Positions 1-8,925 of a stretch of DNA of 64,000 nucleotides are shown here, one piece after another. Position 1 is the stretch's first letter. The number at the start of each line of letters is the position of its first letter. This DNA is from Pseudomonas sp. ANT_H12B (lineage in GTDB: Bacteria; Pseudomonadota; Gammaproteobacteria; Pseudomonadales; Pseudomonadaceae). The position numbers were made by a program, and so were the translations under genes. The stretch covers positions 124,001 through 188,000 of the forward strand of contig NZ_VOBI01000004.1 in NCBI RefSeq assembly GCF_008369325.1, given 5' to 3'. The notes below the pieces were generated by a model. It did not search any database. It saw nothing but the letters and a program-made list of their open reading frames with translations, and was not told the origin of the DNA.

Positions 1-1
1 A

Positions 2-646
2 GGTGGCGAACAGGGCAAACGCAATACGATGAATCGCCTGCTCGCGGCAGCGCGCGTGGAGTTCGCCAGAAAAGGCCTGGCCGGTGCGCGCGTGGAAGAA
101 ATTGCCCGGGAAGCCGGCGTTACCAAACAGCTGGTCTACCACTACTACAACTCCAAGGAAGGCCTGTTTGTAGCGGTACTGGATGAGTCTTCGGACAACA
201 TCATGTCCGAGCTGGTCAACCTCAATGTCGAAGAGCTTTCACCGCCAGTGGCGATGCGCGCCGTGCTCAACCATTTTTTTGACCAGTACCGTCTGGACCC
301 CTTCCTCGGCAGCCTGGCGCTGGAAGGCATTCGCTACCATGACACCCACGAAACACCTCGCAACCATTTTCTGGAAATGGCACCGAAGCTGATCGCCAAG
401 CTCGACGCGATTTTGTTGCGGGGTGCGGCCAGTGGTGATTTTCGCGCAGACATCAACCCGCGCCTGTTGTTGGCCAGCGCTTCGCTGGTGACTACTGGCT
501 GGTTCACCAACCGCTATTCGATGTCGGCACTTGCCGGGCTGGATACGGACTCGGAGCAAGGCATGGCCACCTGGCGTCAGTACTCGGCGGATTTTGTGCT
601 GGCGAGTATTTCGCTGGGCGCAGAAAAAAACGTCGACGGCGTTTAA
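2..646 (+). CDS. TetR/AcrR-family transcriptional regulator (5'-partial)
   Basis: The frame is open to the left edge of the window, so the ATG at 29 is probably internal and the true start lies outside. The first ~45 visible residues form a TetR-type helix-turn-helix: ARVEFARKG, then VEEIAREAGVTKQLVYHYY, the classical recognition helix. The remaining ~150 residues are the helical ligand-binding and dimerisation part, which is variable in this family. The gene converges on the minus-strand catabolic operon ending at 746 and could be its local repressor, but no ligand can be inferred. TetR family membership is clear; the target is unknown. Confidence 0.9.
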   Translation, partial: GGEQGKRNTMNRLLAAARVEFARKGLAGARVEEIAREAGVTKQLVYHYYNSKEGLFVAVLDESSDNIMSELVNLNVEELSPPVAMRAVLNHFFDQYRLDPFLGSLALEGIRYHDTHETPRNHFLEMAPKLIAKLDAILLRGAASGDFRADINPRLLLASASLVTTGWFTNRYSMSALAGLDTDSEQGMATWRQYSADFVLASISLGAEKNVDGV

Positions 647-679
647 GCACCGTTCACACACTCTCGCCCAATGAGCTTT

Positions 680-709
680 CCCTGTGGAAGCAGGCTTGTT
701 CCCACAGGG
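680..709. repeat. REP-like inverted repeat / possible bidirectional terminator
   Basis: CCCTGTGG (680-687) and CCACAGGG (702-709) form a perfect 8-bp stem around a loop containing GCAGGCTTG. The sequence resembles the short Pseudomonas intergenic repeat that begins CCTGTGGGAGC. It lies between the convergent ends of the TetR gene and the FAD oxidoreductase gene, where it could end transcription from both sides. There is no long T tract, so terminator function is only inferred. Confidence 0.55.
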
Positions 710-745
710 GGGGGTTGCTTAGGGGCTTGGAATCAGCGACCCGCT

Positions 746-2350
746 TCAGTCAGCCTTTTTACGCAAATACTTGCTCACCCGCTTGGCCGCCAACCGCCCG
801 GCCATGCCGTTTACCCCACCGCCCGGATGAATGCCGGCACTCCCTAAATACAGTCCCGCCACCGGCAAGGTATCGCCTCCCAAACCGTACGCCGGGCGCA
901 TGGTGCTCGAGCGCATCGAGGTGGTGTCGATATGCACCACGCAGCCATTCACCGTGTTCAAGCGCGCAGTAAAATCCGGAGCAGCCTCGATATGTCGGCC
1001 AATCACCTGCCCCTCGATCCCATCGATGTAGTCATACAGCTGTTCCTGCACCTGGTCGGCCACCCGCTCACGCAGCGCGTCCCAACCTTCATTGGGATTC
1101 ACCGGCATCACCGGCGGATAGATGTACAACACATCCTGCCCGGTTGGCGCTTGTGAAGGGTCGGCCGCACTGGGTGCGGCCACGGTGATATAGGGCAACT
1201 TCGGTACTTCACCACGGGCGCAGGCGGCGAAGTTTTCCAGCACGGCTTCTTCGGTGCCGATCAGCATGACGGTTTTACGCAAATCCACGCCATCGCCGCG
1301 AATGGCAGCAAAACGCGGCAAAGAAATCTGCCCACGCAGGGCAACATCCACCTTCAATGGTCCCGACCCTCTGCCGTTAGCAGGTGCCATGGCGATACGG
1401 GTCAGCAGGTGTTGAGGGATTTCACCACGGGTAACCATGTCCAACGCCGGCTTGGGGTGGCAGCCGGCAATGACCGCACGTGCGGTGAACTGACGACCAT
1501 CAGCCAGTTTCACGCCTTTGATCAGACCGTCCCTGGCAACGATTTCACTGACGCTGGCCGACACCAGCACTTGCCCGCCCAGCTCTTCCAGTCGAGTCTG
1601 CATGGCATTGCTCAACTGCTGCATGCCACCCAATACCCGGCCCACGCCAAAACGATGAAGGAAACCGAGCAAGGCGTAATAGATGCCACCGCCATCGGCG
1701 CTGATATCCCCTGCCAGCCCAGTGAGTGCACACATCGCGGAAATGGTCACCGGATGCTCGAAGCGCTCACGTGCCGCCTGCAACGCGGAGCCTGTCATCA
1801 GCGCCATCAGCTCGGGTTTCAGCGCTTTGTGTTTGATGGCGGTGCCAAGCATTTTCAGCTTCACGCCGAGGTTTGTTTTGGCCGGGTCGACACGCATCAT
1901 CGGCAGCGCGATATCGAGGAACATGTCGATGACTTTCATGAACTGCAGAAACGCCTCGGCATCCTTGCTGCTGAACCGGCGGATCTCGGCGGCGGTTTTC
2001 TCGCGATCGCGCCAGAAGATCAGAGATTGGCCATCCGGATGCAAGTACACATACCCCGGCGCAAGCTCTATCGATTTGAAACCGTGTCGATCAAGTCCCA
2101 GCTCCGCTGGCACATGGGAATGCACGCGCATCGACATCATGTCCAGGGCACAGGGATGAACCAGATGCTGCGGCGCTTCGGGTATCAGGTAACCCGAGGA
2201 GGCCATCCCGCCGACCTTGTCCAATGCCTCCAGAACCAGCACCTTCTTGCCTTCCAGGCCCAGGTAGCAGCCAGCCGAAAGGCCATTGGTGCCACCGCCG
2301 ACGATGATCACATCAAAATCCGTAGTGCTCGCATTTTGGTTCTGGTTCAT
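746..2350 (-). CDS. NAD(P)/FAD-dependent oxidoreductase, phytoene-dehydrogenase-like
   Basis: This protein of ~534 residues has an N-terminal FAD-binding Rossmann motif, VIIVGGGTNGLSAG, at about residues 14-27, followed by LEALDKVGG. It ends with the family's C-terminal FAD motif, GSAGIHPGGGVNGMAG. The layout matches the CrtI/phytoene-desaturase-like flavoproteins, which desaturate or oxidise hydrophobic compounds. ATG at 2350 is preferred over the adjacent TTG at 2353, because GGAA lies about seven bases before it. It is the last gene of the operon that starts with the DUF1302 gene at 11985, so its likely job is a redox step on the substrate handled by that operon. The exact substrate is unknown. 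Confidence 0.85.
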   Translation of the reverse strand: MNQNQNASTTDFDVIIVGGGTNGLSAGCYLGLEGKKVLVLEALDKVGGMASSGYLIPEAPQHLVHPCALDMMSMRVHSHVPAELGLDRHGFKSIELAPGYVYLHPDGQSLIFWRDREKTAAEIRRFSSKDAEAFLQFMKVIDMFLDIALPMMRVDPAKTNLGVKLKMLGTAIKHKALKPELMALMTGSALQAARERFEHPVTISAMCALTGLAGDISADGGGIYYALLGFLHRFGVGRVLGGMQQLSNAMQTRLEELGGQVLVSASVSEIVARDGLIKGVKLADGRQFTARAVIAGCHPKPALDMVTRGEIPQHLLTRIAMAPANGRGSGPLKVDVALRGQISLPRFAAIRGDGVDLRKTVMLIGTEEAVLENFAACARGEVPKLPYITVAAPSAADPSQAPTGQDVLYIYPPVMPVNPNEGWDALRERVADQVQEQLYDYIDGIEGQVIGRHIEAAPDFTARLNTVNGCVVHIDTTSMRSSTMRPAYGLGGDTLPVAGLYLGSAGIHPGGGVNGMAGRLAAKRVSKYLRKKAD

Positions 2351-2447
2351 CAATTAATTCCAAGTCGAGTTCAACCACAGCGGCGCGCGGCGGCTATGGC
2401 GGCAAAGATCAGCCGCGGCGCACCGCACGGGATGCGCCGGGCAAGGG

Positions 2448-3269
2448 TTACATGCCGGTGCGGCCCATCTGCGCAAACAGCGCGCGCATCGCCACCAGGG
2501 AGGGGGTGTGGCTGCTGAAACCACCATCAGCGACCAGCGTGGTGCCCGTGACAAATGAGGATTCGTCACTGGCCAGGAACGCCACCACATCGGCAATCTG
2601 CCGAGGCGTGCCCAGCTCGGCAGTGCAGTGGTTGTCGCGCAGGATGTCGAGCAAGGGTTCAGGCATGGCGTGTTCCGAAGGCGCCAGGCCGATCTGCACG
2701 GCGTTGCCGCGAATGCCTTGTTTGCCGTATTGCGAGGCGACCATGCGCGGCAGCATCATCAGCCCCGCCTTGGAGGTGGCGTAGCCGGTCAGGGACATAT
2801 CGCCCTGCATGCCCAGACCCGAGGTGGCGAAGATAATCGAGCCCTTGCCGTTCTCCAGCATGACCGGAATCACATGCTTGGTGCACAGCACCGCGCCACG
2901 CAGGTTGACGGCGATGGCGCGGTCCCAGGCCTGCATGTCGAGGTTGACGAAATCGCGGTCTAGCTGACGTTGCTCGGCGTTCAGGATCGCCGCGTTGTTG
3001 TGCAGAATGTCGATACGGCCGAAATGCTGTTTAACCTGAGCAACCATCGCGCGCACGGCGTCTTCCGAGGAGACGTCGGTGGCGATCGCCAAGGCTTGAT
3101 GCCCCTCGGCGAGGAGTGACTGGGCCACAGCTGTGGCCCCCTCGAAATTGATATCGACCACCGCAATACTTGCACCATGCGACGCCAGCACCCGTGCGCA
3201 CTCAGCGCCCAGGCCGCCACCGGAGCCGGTAATAATGGCCACTCGTCCTGCCAGTTTTCCTGTGCTCAT
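2448..3269 (-). CDS. SDR-family oxidoreductase (classical)
   Basis: This is a classical short-chain dehydrogenase/reductase of 273 residues. The cofactor motif TGSGGGLG is at residues 14-21, NNAA at 91-94, and the catalytic Ser150, Tyr163 and Lys167 (YATSK) are all present. VVDI, with an acidic residue at the end of the second strand, favours NAD over NADP. The start is preceded by AAGGAAC, which overlaps an AACAATAA element. It lies between the enoyl-CoA hydratase and FAD oxidoreductase genes, so oxidation of a hydroxyacyl-CoA or an alcohol intermediate is a reasonable guess. The substrate is not determined. Confidence 0.88.
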   Translation of the reverse strand: MSTGKLAGRVAIITGSGGGLGAECARVLASHGASIAVVDINFEGATAVAQSLLAEGHQALAIATDVSSEDAVRAMVAQVKQHFGRIDILHNNAAILNAEQRQLDRDFVNLDMQAWDRAIAVNLRGAVLCTKHVIPVMLENGKGSIIFATSGLGMQGDMSLTGYATSKAGLMMLPRMVASQYGKQGIRGNAVQIGLAPSEHAMPEPLLDILRDNHCTAELGTPRQIADVVAFLASDESSFVTGTTLVADGGFSSHTPSLVAMRALFAQMGRTGM

Positions 3270-3279
3270 GCTCTGTTCC

Positions 3280-3287
3280 TTATTGTT
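3280..3287 (-). promoter_or_regulatory. Candidate Crc/Hfq CA motif at SDR ribosome-binding site
   Basis: The sense strand reads AACAATAAGGAAC before the ATG at 3269, an exact AAYAAYAA match that runs into the Shine-Dalgarno sequence. In Pseudomonas, Hfq with Crc binds such motifs and blocks translation during growth on preferred carbon sources. Binding here is inferred. Confidence 0.6.
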
Positions 3288-3299
3288 TTGAGTGGCGCT

Positions 3300-4118
3300 T
3301 TACTCGCCGGTAAATCGCGGTTCGCGCCGTTCACTGAACGCCTGGGCCGCCTCGCGGGCATCCTTGGTCGGGGCCAGCAAGGCGAACAGATCAAGCTCCA
3401 GGTCCAGGCCACGTTTGAGGTCCATGTCCAGCGCCGCCCGTGCTGCCTGTTTGACAAACGCCGACGCGGTGGGTGGTTTGACGGCGATGCGCTGAGCAAA
3501 GGCCCGTACTTCGTCCAGCAGGCTGGCGTTGTCGCTGGCCAGGCGGCTGACCAGACCAATGCGCTGCGCTTGTTCGGCGCCCACCCGGTCACCGGTGAGC
3601 AACATGTCCAATGCCTGACCCGGCGCCACCACTCGGGACAGTCGTTGCGTACCGCCGCCGCCGGGAATCAGCCCCAGGCCGGTTTCCGGCAGGGCGAACA
3701 CGGCATCGGGCGCGGCGAAGCGGATGTCACACGCCAGCACCAGTTCCAACCCACCGCCCATGCAATAACCATGAATGGCAGCGATCACCGGTTTGCTGAT
3801 GCCATCCAGCGCTTCGATCCAGCGCACCTGTTCCATGCGCTGCCGCACTTGCAGGCTCGATTCCGGGCCACGACGCTCCTTGATATCAGCACCCGCACAA
3901 AAGCCTCGCTCACCTTCCCCGCGAATCACGATCACGCGAATGTCCGGGTCTTGCTGCAACAGCGCCAGTGCTTGCGGCACGCCCTGACGAATATCGTCGT
4001 TGATGGCGTTGATCTGCCGGGGCCGGGTCAGTACCACCCAACCCACCATGGCATCACGCTCAAGGCGCACCGCATCGTTGATCAAAACGGGAGACTGCGG
4101 TTCTTGCGCTGTGCTCAT
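3300..4118 (-). CDS. Enoyl-CoA hydratase/isomerase (crotonase family)
   Basis: This crotonase-fold enzyme has 272 residues. The oxyanion-hole segment GFCAGADIKE lies near residues 72-81 and HGYCMGGGLE near 116-125. Both acid/base glutamates of true enoyl-CoA hydratases are present: Glu125 (GGGLE) and Glu145 (ALPET), with the normal 20-residue spacing. PGGGGTQRL follows. The start is ATG at 4118, because it overlaps the stop codon of the upstream VOC gene as ATGA and so implies translational coupling. It should hydrate a 2-enoyl-CoA, giving a 3-hydroxyacyl-CoA that the downstream SDR could oxidise. Chain or ring specificity is unknown. Confidence 0.9.
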   Translation of the reverse strand: MSTAQEPQSPVLINDAVRLERDAMVGWVVLTRPRQINAINDDIRQGVPQALALLQQDPDIRVIVIRGEGERGFCAGADIKERRGPESSLQVRQRMEQVRWIEALDGISKPVIAAIHGYCMGGGLELVLACDIRFAAPDAVFALPETGLGLIPGGGGTQRLSRVVAPGQALDMLLTGDRVGAEQAQRIGLVSRLASDNASLLDEVRAFAQRIAVKPPTASAFVKQAARAALDMDLKRGLDLELDLFALLAPTKDAREAAQAFSERREPRFTGE

Positions 4119-5086
4119 ACAGGGCACTCCTCGAACTCGAAGACCTGGCCATTGAGTTCTTGTGGGTCGATCTTGATCAACGCACGGCCGCCGACGGCCT
4201 CGGAGGATTCGATCCACTGGAACCGCGTGCCGCGTGACCGCAGATCCTCGGCCTTGGCAGCCAGATCGTTGACACCGATGCGGATGTAGTACGGACCCGG
4301 CCCCCAGTTATTGACGTAGTGGCCGGCGTCGGTGTTCCAGTAGGTCGCCTCGAGGACATCGAGGGTGGCACTGTTCGGCACGGTGAAACCCATACGCGCA
4401 CGGCGGTAACCTTCGCTGCCGATGCTCTCGACCGGCCCGCTCGGTTCCCAATCGAGGTTGGTCGAGACCTTACGCAGGGTTTCATCGAGGTCGCGTACCA
4501 GGAAGCCACGGGCGGTGACGCGGACCATGTCGCCGGGCTTGAGATCACGCGGCTGCATCGGTGGCAACTGATACGTTTCCGGCGGCATCTGCAAAGGCTC
4601 GGTCGGCATGATCTCAATGCACAAACCGCCATCCACCGTGGGCTGGTAATACGGTTGCTCGGGAGTGGCACCCAGCCATAAGCGGTCGAAGGGCATTTCC
4701 GGGGTGCGCTGCGCCATGCGGAAAGGCAAGCGACGACGCATCAGTTTGTCTACCAGCGCGTCGAACTTGTCCCCGTGCAGGGCCAGCACGATGGAGTGCG
4801 TGATCATCGGCCGATGATGCCCCTGGAAATCCTTCAGGCTTTCCAGAAAGTCATGGAACAACGGATCACCGGGGTTCGGCCGATCCAGGTGCCACTGCGG
4901 TTCGATGCGCGTAGGCGACACCGCGAGGGATTTGTGTACCCGCAGGAAATGCGCAATATACGGGTGATTATCGAACGCCTGGCGCCAGCGTTCGTGTTTG
5001 TAGATGCCGAGCTTGTCGACCAACATTTCCGTCATGCCGTCCGGGTCCGGAACCATCATGTCGGCACTCATCAATAACTCGAACAT
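4115..5086 (-). CDS. VOC-superfamily (glyoxalase-fold) protein
   Basis: This 323-residue protein is recognised by its C-terminal half. It has paired beta-alpha-beta-beta-beta modules with RVTARGFLVRDLDETL and a terminal NGQVFEFEE strand, typical of vicinal-oxygen-chelate proteins. The N-terminal half contains HSIVLALHGDKFDALVDKL, which could be a second, more divergent module. Members include ring-cleavage dioxygenases, isomerases and epimerases, and the sequence does not tell which applies here. It is the fifth gene of the operon, 46 bp after the RND permease gene and coupled to the hydratase gene by an ATGA overlap. A role in processing the transported substrate or its CoA ester is inferred from position only. 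Confidence 0.7.
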   Translation of the reverse strand: MFELLMSADMMVPDPDGMTEMLVDKLGIYKHERWRQAFDNHPYIAHFLRVHKSLAVSPTRIEPQWHLDRPNPGDPLFHDFLESLKDFQGHHRPMITHSIVLALHGDKFDALVDKLMRRRLPFRMAQRTPEMPFDRLWLGATPEQPYYQPTVDGGLCIEIMPTEPLQMPPETYQLPPMQPRDLKPGDMVRVTARGFLVRDLDETLRKVSTNLDWEPSGPVESIGSEGYRRARMGFTVPNSATLDVLEATYWNTDAGHYVNNWGPGPYYIRIGVNDLAAKAEDLRSRGTRFQWIESSEAVGGRALIKIDPQELNGQVFEFEECPV

Positions 5087-5132
5087 TGTTCTCTCCTTGC
5101 AGTTGCCAGCCAGGTCTGTGCCCGGCTATTAG

Positions 5133-7664
5133 TCAGCGGACACGCCGGGGTAAGGCGAGCTCGGTCAATTGGGGTGCAGGTGCGCTGGCCGCGGGTTTGC
5201 GCGGTTCCTGTTGGGCGCGCGCGTCCTCCAGATCGAGGGTCACGCCGGCCTTGGAGTTGCCTTTCGGGTTGAGCAGGTAATGCGAGAGGGCCGGGATCAG
5301 CACCAGCGCACCGAGCATGTTCCACAGGAACATGAAGGTCAGCAGAATGCCCATGTCCGCCTGGAACTTGATCGGCGACCAGGCCCAGGTAATCACCCCG
5401 GCGGCCATGGTCAGGCCAACGAGCGCCACGACCCGACCGGTGAAATCCAGCGAGCGGCGATACGCAACCGCCAGGCTTCCACCGCGTTCCTGCACCGCCA
5501 GTTGCACACTGAGCAGATACAGCGCGTAGTCCACGCCGACACCGACACCCACGGCGATTACCGGCAAGGTGGCTACTTTCAGGCCGATCCCCAACCAGAC
5601 CATCAGCGCCTTGCAGATGATCGTAGTCATCAGCAAAGGAATCAGCGCCACCAGGGTTGCGCGCCAACTGCGGAAGGTCAGCAGGCAGAGCAAGGCCGTA
5701 GCGCCATACACGGCCAGGTACATGGTGATGATGCCCTTCTCTACCTCAATGTTAGTGGCGGCCTCGATCCCGGCATTACCCGCAGCCAGGAGGAATTCCA
5801 CAGGCTGCTCGGCGCCAGCGGGTGTGTTGTTTTCCTTGGCGAACTCTTCAGAAACTTTCAACACCCGGCTCAGTGTGTCGGCTTTGTGATCAGCCAGGTA
5901 GGCGATCAATGGAGTGACCGAGCACTGCTGGTTGGTGATGCCCGGTGCAGAAATCATCGCGGCATCCACCGCCGAGTTGGTGATCGCCTGGTCGCGGCTG
6001 ATGCTCAACCATTTCGGGCTGCCTTCAGCCATGCCGGAGCTGATCATGCGCACGGTTTCGGCCAGCGACTGGGTGGTTTGTACACCAGGCGTCTGGCGCA
6101 GGCGCCAGGCCAGTTTGTCCATGCTTTGCAGCGACTGGTACAGACGGCAGCTGTCTTCGTTGGTCTTCATGATGACCACGAACTGGTCACTGGAAAGTCC
6201 GTAGTGGCTGGTGATGTAGGCGTTATCGCGGTTATAGCGCGAATCCGCACGCAACTCCGGTGCACCGGGATCCAGATCACCGACCTTGAGGTGCATCATC
6301 ACCACGCTGCCAATCAGCGTCACCACCAGCGATACGGCAATCACCGCCGTGGCCATCGGCCGTTCGGTGAAGCGATCCAGGCCGCTCCACAGACGCCCGA
6401 GAAAACCGCGGTTTTCTGCGCCGGCCTGATCTTTGGCGATGGCGATACGCGCGGCTTTCTTACTGACGCCCAGGTACGACAACGCCACCGGAATCAGCAG
6501 CAACTTGGTGAAAATCAGCACGGCGACACCAATGCTGGTGGTCAGTGCCAGGTCGCGAATCACCGGAATATCAATGATCACCAGCACGGCAAAACCAACG
6601 ATATTGGTCAGGAGCGCAGTCAAGCCAGTGAGAAACAAGCGGCGGAAGGTATAGCGCGCAGCAATGTATTTATGGGTGCCACGGCCAATGTCCTGAAGAA
6701 TGCCGTTCATTTTTTGCGTGCCGTGGGAGATCCCGATGGCAAAAATCAGGAACGGCACCAGGATGGAGTAAGGGTCCAGTTCGTAGCCGAGGAGTTGCAT
6801 CAAACCCAGCAACCACACCACCCCCGCCACTGCCACGCTCACCAGCAGCAAGGTACTGCGCAGGCAGCGTGTATAGAAATAGACGAACAACCCGGCGATC
6901 AGTACCGATGCGCCAAAGAACAGCATGACCGAATACAGGCCGTCGATCAGGTCGCCCACCAGCTTGCTGAAACCCACAATGTGGATGCCCACTTTGTCAC
7001 TTTCCAGCGAGCGAATCTGCGCTTCCAGTTGCTTGGAAAAATCACCGTAATCCAGGGGTTGTCCGGTCTGCGGATTGGTATCGAGCAGCGGCGCGACAAT
7101 CATGCTCGACCGGCCGTCGTTCGCCACCAGGTTGCCAATGATCCCGGAACGCATAATGTTGCGGCGCAAGGCCGTGATCGATTTGTCACTGCCGTCGTAA
7201 TCCGATGGCATGACCGCACCGCCATCAATGCCCTCCTCCGTCACTTCTTTCCAGCGAACGATGGGCATCCACAGCGATTTCATCCAGGAGCGGTCGATGC
7301 CTGGAATCAGGTACAGGGTGTCGTTGACCTTTTGCAGCGCCAGCAGATAGTCGGCGTCGTAGATATCACCGGATTTGTTTTCCACCACGACGCGAATGCT
7401 GTTGCCCAGGCCTGGCAACTGGTTTTTATACGCCAGGTAATTCTTGATGTAAGGGCTGGAGCTGGGAATCATTTTTTCGAAGCTGGCATTGACTTGCAGC
7501 CGTGTAGCGAAGAAGCCCAGCACCACAGTGGCGAGCAAGCAGGCAACGACGACCACCATGCGATGACGGAATATGACCCGTTCAAACCAGCCACCGGAGT
7601 TTTTGTCAAAGTCCTCCAGGTTGGCAATCACTGGCATCCCGCTGTTGAATTTTTGCTCGACCAT
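5133..7664 (-). CDS. RND-superfamily (MMPL-type) inner-membrane transporter
   Basis: This membrane protein of 843 residues has a transmembrane helix near residues 34-53, a periplasmic loop of ~180 residues, and a helix bundle containing FGASVLIAGLFVYFYTRC and PFLIFAIGISHGTQKM. It then has a second periplasmic loop and a second bundle with AVGVGVGVDYALYLLSV. Two repeats of helix-loop-five helices are typical of RND/MMPL permeases, which move lipids and other hydrophobic molecules using the proton gradient. GHGTQK/GVDYALY-type positions correspond to the fourth helix, where the proton relay usually sits. Its neighbours are the YCF48 propeller, DUF1329 and DUF1302 genes, which together suggest an envelope-spanning conduit. 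The direction of transport cannot be told from sequence. Confidence 0.9.
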   Translation of the reverse strand: MVEQKFNSGMPVIANLEDFDKNSGGWFERVIFRHRMVVVVACLLATVVLGFFATRLQVNASFEKMIPSSSPYIKNYLAYKNQLPGLGNSIRVVVENKSGDIYDADYLLALQKVNDTLYLIPGIDRSWMKSLWMPIVRWKEVTEEGIDGGAVMPSDYDGSDKSITALRRNIMRSGIIGNLVANDGRSSMIVAPLLDTNPQTGQPLDYGDFSKQLEAQIRSLESDKVGIHIVGFSKLVGDLIDGLYSVMLFFGASVLIAGLFVYFYTRCLRSTLLLVSVAVAGVVWLLGLMQLLGYELDPYSILVPFLIFAIGISHGTQKMNGILQDIGRGTHKYIAARYTFRRLFLTGLTALLTNIVGFAVLVIIDIPVIRDLALTTSIGVAVLIFTKLLLIPVALSYLGVSKKAARIAIAKDQAGAENRGFLGRLWSGLDRFTERPMATAVIAVSLVVTLIGSVVMMHLKVGDLDPGAPELRADSRYNRDNAYITSHYGLSSDQFVVIMKTNEDSCRLYQSLQSMDKLAWRLRQTPGVQTTQSLAETVRMISSGMAEGSPKWLSISRDQAITNSAVDAAMISAPGITNQQCSVTPLIAYLADHKADTLSRVLKVSEEFAKENNTPAGAEQPVEFLLAAGNAGIEAATNIEVEKGIITMYLAVYGATALLCLLTFRSWRATLVALIPLLMTTIICKALMVWLGIGLKVATLPVIAVGVGVGVDYALYLLSVQLAVQERGGSLAVAYRRSLDFTGRVVALVGLTMAAGVITWAWSPIKFQADMGILLTFMFLWNMLGALVLIPALSHYLLNPKGNSKAGVTLDLEDARAQQEPRKPAASAPAPQLTELALPRRVR

Positions 7665-7699
7665 TTTTTCTTTCTCGTAGGGGAATCGTGCCGGGGGCT

Positions 7700-8830
7700 T
7701 TAGTTGGCCTGGGCGATATCGATGACCTTGGCGCCGCTGAAGCGCGTGACAAGCAGGCTCCCAGCCTGTTTGGTGGCACTGGCTGCATACACCTCGCCTA
7801 CCCGCGCATCTGCCAGCGGGGTGACCTGCAAACTCTGCCGGTCAACGCTGACCAGTTGCCCACCCTGGCTCACGACGATCAAGGCATCACCCTGCTCGAC
7901 AATGCTGACCAGGCTGCTATTGAGATTGGTTGCCACAGGCTGCCATTGCTGGCCGTCATCACGGCTGGCAAACAGGTTGCCGCGCAGCCCGTACGCCAGC
8001 AGCAGACCGTCGAAGGCGCGGACGCCGAAGTAAGTGCCGGTGTAGGGCGTATCGATTTTCACGAAACGTTGTTGCGGACCATCCAGACGCAGCAGCAAAC
8101 CCTGCTCCCCGCCGATGTAAAAAGTGCCCGCTTGTTCCGCCAGTCCATACAGGTGCATGCGCCGATCGTTATCACTGCGCTCGGTCCACGGCTGCCAGTT
8201 CTGGCCGTCATCCGTGCTGTGCAACAACATGCCGAAGGCACCCACGGCAAATCCGTTGCCGTGCTCATCGAACATCACATCGAGAAAGGGTGCGGCCAAC
8301 ACGTCCGGCGTCGCCGAGGTACTGGCGGCCATAGCCACTTCCTTAAGCATCTGGGCTGCGGCTTCATCACCTTGTTCGGCCCGTGGGCCGTAGTAAGCGT
8401 TGAGCAAGGTCAACAAGCGGCGCCCGTCGAGCTGCACTTGCCAGCTTTGACCGCCATCGGTGGTGTGCATGACCACCGCATCGTGACCGACGATCCAGCC
8501 ATGACGCTCGTCGCGAAACCGCACTTGCACAAGATCGCTGGACACCGGGCTATCGACCTGTTGCCAGGTGCGGCCCTCATCGATGGAGCGCTGGATCAAC
8601 CCGTGCAGGCCGACGCCAATCATCGCGTCGCCCGCTGTGGCGACCGACAGCAAGGGTGCGGGCAGGTGTTCATCGATCCGCTGCGCCGGCACGTCGAGCG
8701 AATCGGCCGACAACGCGACGGCGCTGTAGGCAGGCGTCGTCAGCAATGAGCTCGCGCCGACCGCAAACGCGACTGCCAGGAGCAGACGCGAAGTGCAGAG
8801 AAGAAAAGAAGCAGGGCAAGGGCTAGTCAT
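7700..8830 (-). CDS. YCF48/BNR-repeat periplasmic beta-propeller protein
   Basis: This 376-residue protein begins with a hydrophobic signal region (LLLAVAFAVGASSLL, residues ~17-31) ending near AYS-A, so export is likely. The body holds repeated propeller blades with Asp-box-like motifs such as TTDGGQSWQ, STDDGQNWQ and SRDDGQQWQ, the hallmark of BNR/YCF48 proteins. In plants and cyanobacteria the YCF48 fold is an assembly factor. In proteobacterial operons of this kind it sits directly before an RND permease gene, as it does here (35 bp). It is probably a periplasmic scaffold or adaptor between the permease and outer-membrane parts. Enzymatic activity is not expected. Confidence 0.85.
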   Translation of the reverse strand: MTSPCPASFLLCTSRLLLAVAFAVGASSLLTTPAYSAVALSADSLDVPAQRIDEHLPAPLLSVATAGDAMIGVGLHGLIQRSIDEGRTWQQVDSPVSSDLVQVRFRDERHGWIVGHDAVVMHTTDGGQSWQVQLDGRRLLTLLNAYYGPRAEQGDEAAAQMLKEVAMAASTSATPDVLAAPFLDVMFDEHGNGFAVGAFGMLLHSTDDGQNWQPWTERSDNDRRMHLYGLAEQAGTFYIGGEQGLLLRLDGPQQRFVKIDTPYTGTYFGVRAFDGLLLAYGLRGNLFASRDDGQQWQPVATNLNSSLVSIVEQGDALIVVSQGGQLVSVDRQSLQVTPLADARVGEVYAASATKQAGSLLVTRFSGAKVIDIAQAN

Positions 8831-8867
8831 TATTTTTATTCCTTAACCATCCCGCGTGGCAAACACA

Positions 8868-8915
8868 CCTGTTCTGCCTGCCCGGCTTGATGCGCAAACC
8901 GGCAGGCAGAACAGG
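8868..8915. repeat. Strong inverted repeat between DUF1329 and YCF48 genes
   Basis: Arms at 8868-8882 and 8901-8915 pair perfectly over 15 bp around an 18-base loop. There is no T tract, so it is not a standard terminator. In an operon transcript it would form a stable hairpin just after the DUF1329 stop codon. Such hairpins can protect the upstream message or reduce read-through, which would give more DUF1302/DUF1329 than downstream proteins. That role is inferred. Confidence 0.6.
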
Positions 8916-8925
8916 CGAAATCACA

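Noticed and set aside
1409..2518. Plus-strand frame of 369 codons over the FAD oxidoreductase gene
   Set aside because: Antisense composition (His/Gln/Arg rich) and no motifs; the minus-strand flavoprotein is certain.
5169..7703. Long open frame on the plus strand opposite the RND transporter gene
   Set aside because: The translation is rich in His, Gln and Arg with no recognisable domain, as expected from the complement of a GC-rich gene. The minus strand encodes a clear membrane protein.
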